Source of the DNA: Mycobacterium attenuatum
Lineage (GTDB): Bacteria > Actinomycetota > Actinomycetes > Mycobacteriales > Mycobacteriaceae
Direction: 5' to 3'
DNA length: 64,000 nucleotides
Assembly (NCBI RefSeq): GCF_900566085.1
Contig: NZ_UPHT01000119.1
Location: forward strand, 1 to 64,000
Shown: positions 31,416-40,358 of the stretch, in pieces
Position numbering within the stretch: the stretch's first letter is position 1
Layout of the letters: each line of letters opens with the position of its first letter
The notes under the pieces: generated by a model
The model's input: only the letters and a program-made list of their open reading frames with translations
Told to the model about the DNA's origin: nothing
Databases searched by the model: none
Made by a program: the position numbers and the translations under genes

Positions 31416-32222
31416 TCACGACTGGCAGGTAGGACACCAGAACAGGTTGCGGCCTTCCATCTCGGCGGTGCGCACCGTTGTCCCGCATAGCCGGCACGGG
31501 TCGCCCGCACGCCGATAGACGTAAGTGCGGGGCCGGTCGGGCCGGTATGACGGCGCGCCGTGGTCATGCTCGGGGAAGACGGCGATGATCTTGCCGCGCC
31601 GCAAGCCCACCTTCATCAACGCCACCAGGTCGGTCCAGGCCGCGGCGAACTCTGCCTCGGTGATCTGCTGCCCGGCCCGGTAGGGATCGATGCGGTGGCG
31701 GAACAACAGCTCGCTGCGGTAGACGTTGCCCACCCCCGCCATCACCGTCTGGTCCATCAGGAGCGCACCAATCGGCCTGCGGGACTTCATGATCCGGGCC
31801 CACGCCCAGGACGGATCAGCATCCCGGCGCAGCGGATCGGGTCCTAGCCGGGCAACGACCTCGGCAACCTGGCTCTCGTCGATCACCTCACATACCGTCG
31901 GGCCGCGCAGGTCGGAACCGAATGCGGCGCCGACCATGCGCATCCGCACCTGTCCGACAGGTGCGGGAAGAGGATCAGCCGCCGGACGCTCCCATTCGGT
32001 GAAGGCTCCGTAAAGCCCGAGATGCACGTGGACGATCCCGCCGCCGGAGTAGTGATGAAACAAGTGTTTGCCCCAGGCGCTGGTTCGCCGCAGGACCCGG
32101 CCGTCCACCGCGGCCGCCGAATCGGCGAAGCGGCCCTGGGGGCTGGACACCGCGACCGGAGCACCGGCGAAACGTCGCTGATGCAGCCGGGCCAACCGGT
32201 GCAACGTATGCCCTTCTGGCAC
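31416..32222 (-). CDS. nei: Endonuclease VIII-type DNA glycosylase (Fpg/Nei family)
   Basis: A base-excision repair glycosylase/AP lyase for oxidised bases. The 268 residues start MPEGHTLHRLA with the catalytic Pro1/Glu2 pair, continue through the helix-two-turn-helix, and end in a zinc finger CRLCGTTVRT...FWCPTC. Length equals Rv2464c (nei1). It reads in the same direction as rpiB upstream. Confidence 0.93.
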   Translation of the reverse strand: MPEGHTLHRLARLHQRRFAGAPVAVSSPQGRFADSAAAVDGRVLRRTSAWGKHLFHHYSGGGIVHVHLGLYGAFTEWERPAADPLPAPVGQVRMRMVGAAFGSDLRGPTVCEVIDESQVAEVVARLGPDPLRRDADPSWAWARIMKSRRPIGALLMDQTVMAGVGNVYRSELLFRHRIDPYRAGQQITEAEFAAAWTDLVALMKVGLRRGKIIAVFPEHDHGAPSYRPDRPRTYVYRRAGDPCRLCGTTVRTAEMEGRNLFWCPTCQS

Positions 32223-32232
32223 TGCAGTCCTT

Positions 32233-32270
32233 GCCTGGTCTCAGGGTCTTGTTCAGGGCCTGGTCTCAGG
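32233..32270. repeat. 13-bp direct repeat between nei and rpiB
   Basis: GCCTGGTCTCAGG occurs at 32233-32245 and 32258-32270, a 25-bp period. The second copy overlaps the rpiB stop codon. Probably a small duplication in the spacer. Confidence 0.75.
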
Positions 32271-32754
32271 TCCCCCGGCCGGGTACCGGTGGTGCTTGGT
32301 GGGTGCGCTCGTATTCGGTGAGAATGTCGATTCGTCGTTGATGGCGTTCGGCGTTCGACCACTGCGCGGTCAGAAATGCGTCGACGATCGCCAACGCCTC
32401 GGTGACGCTGTGCATGCGGCCGCCGATGCCGATCAACTGGGCGTTGTTGTGTTCACGAGCCAGCGACGCCGTCTCCACACTCCACGCCAGCGCGCAGCGT
32501 GCGCCCGGCACCTTGTTGGCCGCAATCTGCTCACCATTGCCGGATCCACCCAGCACGATGCCCAAGCTGCCCGGATCGGCCACCGTCCGCTGCGCGGCGG
32601 CTATACAAAACGCCGGGTAGTCGTCGTCGGCGTCGTACGCGAAGGCACCGCAGTCAATCGGTTCGTGTCCCGACGCCTTGAGGTGCTCGATGACGTGCTG
32701 CTTGAGTTCGAATCCGGCGTGGTCAGAGCCCAGGTAGACGCGCATGCCCGACAT
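32266..32754 (-). CDS. rpiB: Ribose-5-phosphate isomerase B
   Basis: RpiB interconverts ribose 5-phosphate and ribulose 5-phosphate. The 162 residues show SDHAGFELK at the N-terminus and the active-site loop GGSGNGEQIAANK, with Glu75 taking the place of the catalytic Cys found in E. coli RpiB, as known for M. tuberculosis. ATG at 32754 gives the M. tuberculosis length. A longer in-frame reading (to 32982) translates a hexanucleotide repeat and is discarded. Confidence 0.96.
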   Translation of the reverse strand: MSGMRVYLGSDHAGFELKQHVIEHLKASGHEPIDCGAFAYDADDDYPAFCIAAAQRTVADPGSLGIVLGGSGNGEQIAANKVPGARCALAWSVETASLAREHNNAQLIGIGGRMHSVTEALAIVDAFLTAQWSNAERHQRRIDILTEYERTHQAPPVPGRGT

Positions 32755-32797
32755 TGTGCCCGACGCCCGGCGCAAGGCCGTCGCTGCCCGCGGCCAA

Positions 32798-32838
32798 GGC
32801 CCAGGCCCAGGCCCAGGCCCAGGCCCAGGCCCAGGCCC
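32798..32838. repeat. Hexanucleotide tandem array, G-quadruplex type, upstream of rpiB
   Basis: GGCCCA is repeated perfectly six times (32798-32833) plus a partial unit, ending 44 bp upstream of the rpiB ATG. Read in the rpiB direction it is (GGGCCT)n, which satisfies G3N3G3N3G3N3G3 and could form a G-quadruplex in the non-template strand or mRNA leader. Arrays like this are prone to slippage. Confidence 0.9.
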
Positions 32839-32880
32839 GCACAGCGGGTACCACACACCTGACGAGTGATACCGATACCC

Positions 32881-33146
32881 GTGACATTCAACGTCAAGGA
32901 TGAAGAGGTGATTCGCTTGGCCGATGAACTCGCCGCACGTCTTCACCTCCCGAGCCGCATCGACGCTATCCCCGGTATGCACTGCGCGCCCAGATCGAGA
33001 TCACGCAGTCCCGCACTGCAAACCGTGCCGATGAACTCCTCGACGTCCTCAGAACCGAGATCTGGCCACTGCTGCACGATCGAACCCCGATCACCAAGTC
33101 CGAACGCGAACAAGCCCTCGGATACGACGCGGCGACGGACGTGTGA
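32881..33146 (+). pseudogene. VapB-type antitoxin, frameshifted
   Basis: From GTG 32881 the frame reads [20 protein letters not shown] to SRIDAI, and then loses homology. Continuing two bases out of register, the sequence reads [20 protein letters not shown], then [16 protein letters not shown] and [18 protein letters not shown] before a TGA. The halves together match PF07704 (Rv0623-like) antitoxins, including the terminal EREQALGYD. The break is at ATCCCCGG (about 32970-32977), where two extra C bases explain the shift. The antitoxin is therefore broken unless this is a sequencing error. Confidence 0.85.
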
Positions 33147-33152
33147 ACGGCC

Positions 33153-33368
33153 GTGATCCTCGACTCGTCGGTCTTCGTCGCGCTCATCCAGGGCAAGGCT
33201 GCCGACACCGAACAGATCGCGGCAGCTCTCACTGGGGACCGAAGTCCGGTCATGTCAACGGCGAACGCAGCCGAATGCCTGATCGTGCTCACTAGCCGAC
33301 ACGGCTTCACCGCGCGCACCGTCTTCGACCACCTGCGATTCGAAATCAACCGGCTGCCAGCGCCCTGA
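33153..33368 (+). pseudogene. VapC PIN-domain toxin, C-terminally truncated
   Basis: GTG at 33153, 6 bp after the antitoxin stop. 71 residues: MILDSSVFVALIQG with the first PIN Asp, STANAAECLIVLTSRHG with the conserved Glu, then LRFEINRLPAP and a stop. Full VapC proteins have about 130 residues; the C-terminal half with the remaining acidic metal ligands (GDCF region) is absent. The cut lies 2 bp before the stop codon of the neighbouring reductase gene. The nuclease should be inactive. Confidence 0.85.
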
Positions 33369-33370
33369 GG

Positions 33371-33982
33371 CTAGTCGAACTCGGGACGCTCGGTGCGAGT
33401 CCGCTTGAGCTCGAAGAAATGCGGGTAGGCGGCGAACGTCAGGGACGCGTCCCAGAGCTTTCCGGCCTCCTCGCCGCGCGGGACCTTCGACAGCACCGGG
33501 CCGAAGAACGCCACCCCGTTGACGTGAATGGTCGGGGTGCCGACGTCGTCTCCCACGGCGTCCATACCGGCGTGGTGGCTCTTGCGCAGGGCGTCGTCGT
33601 AGGCATCGGAGGTGGCGGCCGCAGCCAGTTCGGCAGGCAGACCGACCTCAGCCAGCGACTGGGTGATGACCTCGTCGAGGTCCTTGTTGCCTTCGTTGTG
33701 AATCCGGCTGCCCATGGCGGTGTACAGCGGGGCCAACACACCGGCGCCGTGAGCCTGCTCCGCCGCGATAGCCACCCGTACCGGCCCCCACGCCCGCTTC
33801 ATGTTTTCGCGATACTGCTCCGGCAGCCCTTCGCGATTTTCGTTCAGCACAGCCAGGCTCATGACGTGGAAATTCACCTCGATATCGCGGATCCTTTCCA
33901 CCTCGAGAATCCAACGCGACGTGATCCATGCCCACGGGCACAGCGGGTCGAACCAGAAATCGGCAACAGACTTGTCGGGCAT
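33371..33982 (-). CDS. Mycothiol-dependent DsbA-like reductase (Rv2466c homologue) with CPWA active site
   Basis: A 203-residue DsbA/thioredoxin-fold protein, closely similar to Rv2466c, the mycothiol-dependent reductase that activates the nitro-thienopyrimidine TP053. The active site reads [15 protein letters not shown]: the nucleophilic Cys15 remains, but the second cysteine of CPWC is Ala (codon GCA). Other conserved blocks ([29 protein letters not shown]) are intact. The ATG at 33982 is favoured by homology. It converges with the vapBC remnant and is divergent from pepN. Confidence 0.93.
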   Translation of the reverse strand: MPDKSVADFWFDPLCPWAWITSRWILEVERIRDIEVNFHVMSLAVLNENREGLPEQYRENMKRAWGPVRVAIAAEQAHGAGVLAPLYTAMGSRIHNEGNKDLDEVITQSLAEVGLPAELAAAATSDAYDDALRKSHHAGMDAVGDDVGTPTIHVNGVAFFGPVLSKVPRGEEAGKLWDASLTFAAYPHFFELKRTRTERPEFD

Positions 33983-34121
33983 ACTGCGATCCTCTCCGGG
34001 AAAGTTCGGTGACTGCGAAAACACCGTCCAGCACAACCACGGCCGCGGCGCGAGTGTTCCCACGGGTTACGGCAATGCCGTGCCAACCGACCGAACCCAT
34101 CTAGCCGATATGTTGGAGCCC

Positions 34122-36725
34122 GTGGCCCTTCCGAATCTCACCCGCGAACAAGCAATAGAACGCGCCGCCCTGATTTCCGTCGACAGCTATCAGATCAACC
34201 TCGACGTGACGGACGGGCACGGCGCCCCCGGCGAACGGACCTTCCGATCCACCACCACCGTGGTGTTCGACGCGCTCGCCGGCGCCGACACGGTGATTGA
34301 CATCGCCGCCGACACCGTCCGCAGCGCCAGCCTCAATGGCCGACAACTGGACGTCTCCGACTACGACGAGTCGACCGGGATCCCGCTGCGCGGCCTGGCC
34401 AACCGCAACGTCGTCATCATCGACGCCGACTGCCGATACTCCAACACCGGCGAAGGTCTGCACCGCTTCGTCGACCCCGTCGACGGCGAGACTTATCTGT
34501 ATTCGCAATTCGAGACCGCCGACGCCAAGCGCATGTTCGCCTGCTTCGACCAGCCCGACCTCAAGGCGACGTTCGACCTGCGGGTCACCGCACCACTGCA
34601 TTGGCAGGTGATCTCCAACGCCGCGGCCACCACGTTGGACAAAGCGGTGGACAACGGGGTGCACACCTTTGCCACCACCCCGCGAATGAGCACGTATCTG
34701 GTGGCTCTGATCGCCGGTCCGTATGCCGCCTGGCAGGACACCTACCGCGATGAACACGGCGAGATCCCGTTGGGTCTCTACTGCCGGGCTTCGCTGGCGA
34801 AGTACATGGACGCTGAGCGGTTATTCACCCAGACCAAACAGGGATTTGGGTTCTACCACAAGCACTTTGGACTGCCTTATGCGTTCGGCAAGTACGACCA
34901 GCTATTCGTGCCTGAATTCAATGCCGGTGCGATGGAAAATGCCGGTGCGGTGACCTTCCTGGAGGACTACGTGTTCCGCAGCAAGGTCACCCGGGCTTCC
35001 TACGAGCGGCGCGCCGAGACGGTACTGCACGAGATGGCCCACATGTGGTTCGGCGACCTGGTCACCATGAAGTGGTGGGACGACCTGTGGCTGAACGAGT
35101 CTTTCGCCACCTTCGCGTCGGTGCTGTGCCAAAGCGAAGCCACCGAGTTCACCGAGGCCTGGACAACGTTTGCCACTGTCGAAAAATCGTGGGCCTACCG
35201 CCAGGACCAACTGCCGTCGACCCACCCGATCGCCGCCGATATTCCCGACCTGGCTGCCGTCGAGGTGAACTTCGACGGCATCACCTACGCGAAGGGCGCG
35301 TCGGTGCTCAAACAGCTCGTAGCCTATGTCGGCTTGGAGCATTTTTTGGCCGGGCTGCGTGACTACTTTCGCACCCACGCATTCGGCAATGCCACTTTCG
35401 ACGATCTGATTGCCGCACTGGAAAAGGCGTCCGGTCGTGACCTGTCGACCTGGGGCCAGCAGTGGCTCAAGACGACGGGGCTCAACACCCTGCGGCCCGA
35501 TTTCGACGTCAACGAGGACGGTAGCTTCACCCGGTTTGCGGTGCAGCAGAGCGGAGCCGCGCCGGGCGCGGGTGAGACCCGGGTGCACCGGCTGGCGGTG
35601 GGCATTTACGACGACGACGTCGCCGGCGGCTCGGGCAAGCTGGTCCGGGTCCACCGCGAGGAACTCGACGTCGCTGGCCCGGTATCGGAAGTGCCTGCGC
35701 TGGTGGGTATTCCACGCGGCAAGCTGATTCTGGTCAATGACGACGACCTGACCTACTGCTCGCTGCGGCTGGACCCGGAGTCGCTGCGGACCGCGCTGCA
35801 GCGCATCGCCGACATCGCCGAGCCGCTGCCGCGCAGCCTCGTGTGGTCGGCGGCGTGGGAAATGACCCGCGAGGCCGAATTGCGCGCCCGCGACTTCGTG
35901 TCACTGGTGTCCGGTGGCGTGCACGCCGAGACCGAGGTCGGCGTGGCGCAGCGGCTGCTGATGCAGGCGCAGACCGCGATGAACGCCTACGCCGAGCCGG
36001 GCTGGGCCCGCGAGCATGGATGGCCGCAGTTCGCCGACAAGCTGCTGGAATTGGCCCGCGCGGCCGCGGCCGGTTCCGACCATCAGCTGGCCTTCGTCAA
36101 CGCGCTGTGCGGTTCCGTGCTATCGCCCCGCCACGTCGAAACCGTGGCCGCACTGCTCGACGGTGACCCCGCCGAACTGGGACTGGCGGGTTTGGACGTA
36201 GACACCGACCTGCGCTGGCGCATCGTGATCGCGCTGGCGACCGCGGGCGCCATTGACGCCGAGGGGCCGCAGTCGCTGAGGATCGACGCCGAAGAACAAC
36301 GCGACCCGACCGCCACCGGCAAGCGGTACGCCGCCCAGGCGCGCGCGGCGCGGCCGCAACGCGAGGTCAAGGAAAGCGCCTTCACCACCGTGGTCGACGA
36401 CGACACCCTGGCCAACACCACCAGCCGCGCGATCATTGCGGGCATCGCCGCTCCGGGACAAGCTGAGCTGCTCAAGCCGTTCACCGCGCGTTACTTCCAG
36501 GCGATCCCAGGAGTGTGGGCCCGGCGGTCCAGCGAGGTCGCGCAATCGGTGGTGATCGGGCTTTATCCCGCTTCCGACATCAGCGAAGAAGGTATCGCCG
36601 CTGCGGACAACTTCTTGTCCGCCCCGGACTCCGAGGTGCCCCCGGCGTTGCGCCGGTTGGTGCTCGAGGGCCAGGCCGGCGTCAAACGGTCGCTGCGGGC
36701 CCGGCGATTCGACGGGGCCGATTAG
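34122..36725 (+). CDS. pepN: Aminopeptidase N
   Basis: A zinc metallo-aminopeptidase (M1 family) of 867 residues. Visible are the exopeptidase motif GAMEN (FNAGAMENAGA), the zinc site HEMAHMWFGDLV with the third ligand in NESFA, and the C-terminal ERAP1-like helical domain. GTG at 34122 has GGAG 5 nt upstream and aligns with Rv2467; an ATG four codons earlier (34110) is possible. It removes N-terminal amino acids from peptides, probably downstream of Clp and the proteasome. Confidence 0.96.
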   Translation: MALPNLTREQAIERAALISVDSYQINLDVTDGHGAPGERTFRSTTTVVFDALAGADTVIDIAADTVRSASLNGRQLDVSDYDESTGIPLRGLANRNVVIIDADCRYSNTGEGLHRFVDPVDGETYLYSQFETADAKRMFACFDQPDLKATFDLRVTAPLHWQVISNAAATTLDKAVDNGVHTFATTPRMSTYLVALIAGPYAAWQDTYRDEHGEIPLGLYCRASLAKYMDAERLFTQTKQGFGFYHKHFGLPYAFGKYDQLFVPEFNAGAMENAGAVTFLEDYVFRSKVTRASYERRAETVLHEMAHMWFGDLVTMKWWDDLWLNESFATFASVLCQSEATEFTEAWTTFATVEKSWAYRQDQLPSTHPIAADIPDLAAVEVNFDGITYAKGASVLKQLVAYVGLEHFLAGLRDYFRTHAFGNATFDDLIAALEKASGRDLSTWGQQWLKTTGLNTLRPDFDVNEDGSFTRFAVQQSGAAPGAGETRVHRLAVGIYDDDVAGGSGKLVRVHREELDVAGPVSEVPALVGIPRGKLILVNDDDLTYCSLRLDPESLRTALQRIADIAEPLPRSLVWSAAWEMTREAELRARDFVSLVSGGVHAETEVGVAQRLLMQAQTAMNAYAEPGWAREHGWPQFADKLLELARAAAAGSDHQLAFVNALCGSVLSPRHVETVAALLDGDPAELGLAGLDVDTDLRWRIVIALATAGAIDAEGPQSLRIDAEEQRDPTATGKRYAAQARAARPQREVKESAFTTVVDDDTLANTTSRAIIAGIAAPGQAELLKPFTARYFQAIPGVWARRSSEVAQSVVIGLYPASDISEEGIAAADNFLSAPDSEVPPALRRLVLEGQAGVKRSLRARRFDGAD

Positions 36726-36790
36726 CGTCAGCGCACGTATGCGGGTGCGCCGACGTAGCCGCAGTGCGCAGCGTTGCGCGCCCGTTGGTG

Positions 36791-37255
36791 TTAGGGCGAA
36801 ATTCCGGCACTGATCACGCGGACGGCACTGACCAGCCCGTCAATCAGGTGACCCTGCTCGAACGCCGACGACGCGGCGGCCACGCCAAGCGGAGCCGCCG
36901 ATTCGGCACCGCGACCCCGCAGCGCTGAGCCGTAGACCACCTCGATGGCCGACTGGTCGGGTGAGACCGCGATCAACACCGCGTCGTTGGGTGTGGGCAC
37001 CTTCGCCAGGATCTCGCGAGCCCGTGCGGCGGTGTCACTACTCAGATCACCCAGGTAGACCGCGAAGCGCGCCCTGGACGCCCGCGAGCTGTGGACCAGC
37101 GCGTCGTCCAGAGCCACGAGGTCCTTGATCGGGAATGGATAGTGCACCGACAGTTCCCCGGGCTCGGTGACACCCGAGATCCGGCCGCTACTGGTGATCA
37201 CCCAGCCCTTCGGCAGATCGGTAGGTTCTATCGTCGCAACGTCACCATGTGCCAC
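36791..37255 (-). CDS. DUF5130/TPM-like protein (Rv2468c homologue), putative respiratory supercomplex factor
   Basis: A 154-residue protein starting from GTG 37255 that overlaps the end of the upstream small membrane-protein gene by 14 bp. The core [37 protein letters not shown] and [14 protein letters not shown] resembles TPM-fold proteins. From memory of published M. smegmatis cryo-EM work, the Rv2468c orthologue (MSMEG_4692) was proposed as PRSAF1, a factor bound to the CIII2CIV2 supercomplex. Start choice is uncertain; longer forms reach 37372. Confidence 0.8.
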   Translation of the reverse strand: MAHGDVATIEPTDLPKGWVITSSGRISGVTEPGELSVHYPFPIKDLVALDDALVHSSRASRARFAVYLGDLSSDTAARAREILAKVPTPNDAVLIAVSPDQSAIEVVYGSALRGRGAESAAPLGVAAASSAFEQGHLIDGLVSAVRVISAGISP

Positions 37256-37469
37256 TGGCGCCACCTCCAACCGAGAACTCGGACGAGCCGTGCCCGCCGT
37301 GAGAGCCACCGACATCTTCGTCGGTCGCGGCCCACAGGATCGGCGGATGGGTCCAGCGCTCGGACAGCTCATAGGTTGCGGGGTGCGGGCCCTTGCGGCT
37401 GAAGAGCAACAACGCCAACACGATCACCAGCAACAGCGGGATTCCGACGAACAAGAGATGAATCTCCAT
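37242..37469 (-). CDS. ctaJ: Small membrane protein, probable cytochrome aa3 subunit CtaJ
   Basis: 75 residues from ATG 37469 (78 from GTG 37478). One transmembrane helix ([19 protein letters not shown]) is followed by a hydrophilic tail [20 protein letters not shown] and a His/Gly/Ser-rich end. The position next to the Rv2468c homologue and the one-helix topology match the accessory subunit CtaJ seen in the M. smegmatis respiratory supercomplex (reported as MSMEG_4693, from memory). The overlap with the next gene indicates coupled synthesis. Confidence 0.7.
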   Translation of the reverse strand: MEIHLLFVGIPLLLVIVLALLLFSRKGPHPATYELSERWTHPPILWAATDEDVGGSHGGHGSSEFSVGGGASGTW

Positions 37470-37532
37470 AGCGTTCACGACGCAAACCGTATCCCACCCA
37501 GGGCCAATCAGGGCAGCGAGGACAGCAGAAAA

Positions 37533-38180
37533 TCAGGCGGCGCCTTCACCGAGGTACCGTTCCCACGACGGGTCCAGCTCTTTCACTGTGGACAGGAGCC
37601 GCCAATGCTGACCCGTCGGCGGCAGCGGCTTACGGCGCAGTGACCAGCCGAGTTCGGTGAGCAACTTGTCGCCCTTGCGGTGATTGCACGTGGAGCAGCA
37701 CGCCACACAGTTCTCCCACGAGTGCTCTCCCCCACGACTGCGCGGCACCACGTGGTCGACGGTGTCGGCCTTTGCCCCGCAATAGGCGCAACAGAAGCGA
37801 TCGCGGTGCATCAGCGCCGCACGGGTCATCGGGACGCGCGCCCGGTAGGGGACCCGGACATAGGTTCGCAGCTGGATGACCGACGGAACGATGATTGAGC
37901 TGGTCGCCGAATGGATGACCGGGCCGGCGGGATCATCGTGTACCACATCGGCCTTACCGCAGATCACCATGACGACCGCCCTGCGCATGGGCAACGCAGT
38001 GAGCGGTTCGTAGGTGGAGTTCAGCAGCAGCACGCGCCGACGATTCCAGATCGATGCGCTCTCTGCGCGGTTGGGCGGATGGGTGTCGGCACTGTGCAGG
38101 CATGACGCGGTCGGCGGTCCTGTGATACCCGCCGCGACACCGGTACTACGGTGGCTGCGGCGCTTCTTGCCTTGCGCCAT
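37533..38180 (-). CDS. HNH endonuclease family protein (Rv2469c homologue)
   Basis: A 215-residue protein. The N-terminus is basic (MAQGKKRRSHRSTG), a conserved region RRVLLLNSTYEPLTAL follows, and then an HNH domain with zinc pairs: CAYCG, DHVVPRSRGG, ENCVACCSTCNHRKGD. GGAGG 4 nt before ATG 38180 fixes the start. The family is widespread in actinobacteria and likely cuts or nicks DNA, with unknown role. It is divergent from glbO. Confidence 0.92.
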   Translation of the reverse strand: MAQGKKRRSHRSTGVAAGITGPPTASCLHSADTHPPNRAESASIWNRRRVLLLNSTYEPLTALPMRRAVVMVICGKADVVHDDPAGPVIHSATSSIIVPSVIQLRTYVRVPYRARVPMTRAALMHRDRFCCAYCGAKADTVDHVVPRSRGGEHSWENCVACCSTCNHRKGDKLLTELGWSLRRKPLPPTGQHWRLLSTVKELDPSWERYLGEGAA

Positions 38181-38333
38181 GAATCCTCCGCGCAACAGTC
38201 CACCATGATTCGTTGCCGGCCGCACGCTAATTGTCGCGGCCATGCCGTGTCTATCCGGTGAATACCCAGAGCCGACCGTCGCCGGAGACGCCCTTCTCAC
38301 CACCGATGCACCACAATGGAGGAGATGGATCAG
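38181..38333. promoter_or_regulatory. Divergent promoter region for the HNH gene and glbO
   Basis: A 153-bp gap between two divergent starts; no gene. GGAGG precedes the HNH gene, and GGAGGAG lies 9 nt before the glbO ATG. I see no clear operator. Confidence 0.4.
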
Positions 38334-38720
38334 ATGCCAGAGACTTTCTACGACGCCGTCGGCGGAGCCAAGACTTTCGAAACAATCGTGTCGCGGTTCT
38401 ATGAGCAAGTCGCCGAGGACGAGATACTGCGCCCGCTGTATCCCGAAGAGGACCTCTCGGGTGCCGAACACCGATTGCGGATGTTCCTCGAGCAATATTG
38501 GGGCGGCCCCCGGACCTACTCCGAACAGCGCGGGCACCCGCGGCTGCGGATGCGGCACATGCCCTTCCGGATCACGCCGATCGAGCGCGACGCCTGGTTG
38601 CGGTGCATGCACACCGCTGTAGCCTCGATCGACGCCGACACTCTCGACGATGATCGCCGCCGAGAGTTGCTGGCATACCTGGAAATGGCCGCCCACTCAC
38701 TGGTCAACGCCACGTTTTGA
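38334..38720 (+). CDS. glbO: Truncated hemoglobin O (group II)
   Basis: A 128-residue 2-on-2 globin. The signature residues sit at the M. tuberculosis positions: Tyr23 (B10), Tyr36 (CD1), proximal His75 (F8, in RLRMRHMPF) and Trp88 (G8). trHbO binds O2 tightly and is linked to respiration and reactive-species defence. ATG 38334 is chosen for length and for GGAGGAG 9 nt upstream; two earlier in-frame ATGs exist. Its stop shares a base with the aglA ATG. Confidence 0.96.
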   Translation: MPETFYDAVGGAKTFETIVSRFYEQVAEDEILRPLYPEEDLSGAEHRLRMFLEQYWGGPRTYSEQRGHPRLRMRHMPFRITPIERDAWLRCMHTAVASIDADTLDDDRRRELLAYLEMAAHSLVNATF

Positions 38721-40345
38721 TGAGCGCCGACATCAACTCGCAGCTCGAGCCGACGGGCCCCGGCTCTCCTCGCGCACGCGCTCGTCGACCGGAGCCGTGG
38801 TGGTCGGACGCGGTTTTCTACCAGGTCTATCCGCGGTCTTTCGCCGACAGCGATGGCGACGGCGTCGGCGACCTGGGCGGGCTGGCCACCCGGCTGGACC
38901 ACCTGGCATACCTCGGGGTCGATGGGATCTGGATCAATCCGGTCACCGTCTCGCCGATGGCCGACCATGGTTACGACGTCGCCGATCCACGAGATATCGA
39001 CCCCCTATTCGGCGGAATGGCGGCCTTCGAACAGCTGCTCGCCGCAGCTCACCAGCGCGGTATCAAGGTGACCATCGACGTGGTGCCCAACCACACCAGC
39101 TCCCAGCACCCGTGGTTTCAGGCAGCGCTGGTCGCCAGACCCGGCTCCGAGGAGAGGGATCGCTATTTCTTTCGCGACGGCCGCGGACCCGATGGGGCGT
39201 TGCCGCCGAACAACTGGGAATCGGTGTTCGGCGGACCGGCCTGGACGCGCGTGGTCGAACCCGACGGCAACCCCGGCCAATGGTATCTGCACCTCTTCGA
39301 TGCCGAGCAACCCGACCTGAACTGGGACAATCCGGACGTTTTCGACGACTTCGAGAAGACGCTGCGGTTCTGGCTGGAACGCGGCGTCGACGGATTCCGC
39401 ATCGACGTGGCACACGGAATGGCCAAGCCGCCCGGCCTCCCCGATGCGGCGGACGAAGCCAAGATCCTGCGCCACACCGATGACGACCCCCGTTTCAACC
39501 GCCCGCAGGTACACGAGATTCACCGCGACATCCGAGCCGTCATCGACGACTACCCCGGCGCGGTAACCGTCGGCGAGGTGTGGGTCAACGACAACGCTCG
39601 CTGGGCCGAGTATGTGCGCCCCGACGAGCTGCACCTCGGCTTCAACTTCCGCCTGACCCGGACCGAATTCGACGCCGCCGCAATCCACGACGCCGTGCAA
39701 AACTCCCTGGACGCCGCGGCGTTGGAGGACGCCACCCCGACGTGGACTCTGGCCAACCACGACGTAGGCCGGGAGGTAACCCGCTACGGTGGCGGCGCGG
39801 TGGGGCTGCGCCGGGCGCGAGCCATGGCCATGGTCATGCTCGCCCTGCCCGGGGCGGTGTTTGTCTACAACGGGCAGGAGCTCGGGTTACCCGACGTGGA
39901 TCTACCCGACGAGGTGTTGCAGGACCCGACGTGGGAACGCTCGGGTCACACCGAGCGCGGTCGCGACGGCTGCCGCGTCCCGATGCCGTGGTCTGGCGAT
40001 GCTCCCCCGTTTGGTTTCTCCACCTGCGCCGACACCTGGTTGCCGATGCCGCCCGAGTGGGCGGAGCTGACCGTCGAACAACAGCGCGCCGAACCCAATT
40101 CGATGTTGGTGTTTTTCCGCGAGGCGCTCCACTTGCGCAGCAGCCGAAGCGAATTCGACGGCACCCAAATCGAGTGGCTGTCCGCTCCCGGCGACGCCCT
40201 GATGTTCCGGCGTGGCGGTGGGCTGGCCTGCGTGCTCAATGCGGGTACGAACCCGATCGCGCTGCCGCCCGGTCAACTTCTCATGGCGAGTGCTGCGTTG
40301 GTAGACGGACAATTGCCACCGGCCAGCGCGGCCTGGCTGGTTTAG
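38720..40345 (+). CDS. aglA: Alpha-glucosidase (GH13)
   Basis: A 541-residue GH13 hydrolase. Catalytic motifs are visible: DVVPNHTS (region I), DGFRIDVAHGM (nucleophile Asp), TVGEVWV (acid/base Glu) and LANHDVGREV (third Asp). It likely cleaves alpha-1,4/1,6 or alpha-1,1 glucosides from non-reducing ends, as inferred for Rv2471. The ATG overlaps the glbO stop (TGATG), so a globin and a glucosidase are co-translated. Confidence 0.93.
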   Translation: MSADINSQLEPTGPGSPRARARRPEPWWSDAVFYQVYPRSFADSDGDGVGDLGGLATRLDHLAYLGVDGIWINPVTVSPMADHGYDVADPRDIDPLFGGMAAFEQLLAAAHQRGIKVTIDVVPNHTSSQHPWFQAALVARPGSEERDRYFFRDGRGPDGALPPNNWESVFGGPAWTRVVEPDGNPGQWYLHLFDAEQPDLNWDNPDVFDDFEKTLRFWLERGVDGFRIDVAHGMAKPPGLPDAADEAKILRHTDDDPRFNRPQVHEIHRDIRAVIDDYPGAVTVGEVWVNDNARWAEYVRPDELHLGFNFRLTRTEFDAAAIHDAVQNSLDAAALEDATPTWTLANHDVGREVTRYGGGAVGLRRARAMAMVMLALPGAVFVYNGQELGLPDVDLPDEVLQDPTWERSGHTERGRDGCRVPMPWSGDAPPFGFSTCADTWLPMPPEWAELTVEQQRAEPNSMLVFFREALHLRSSRSEFDGTQIEWLSAPGDALMFRRGGGLACVLNAGTNPIALPPGQLLMASAALVDGQLPPASAAWLV

Positions 40346-40358
40346 CTTCGGAACCCGA

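Noticed and set aside
32755-32982. N-terminal extension of rpiB rich in Pro-Gly
   Set aside because: It is a translation of the hexamer repeat; family length and homology begin at 32754.
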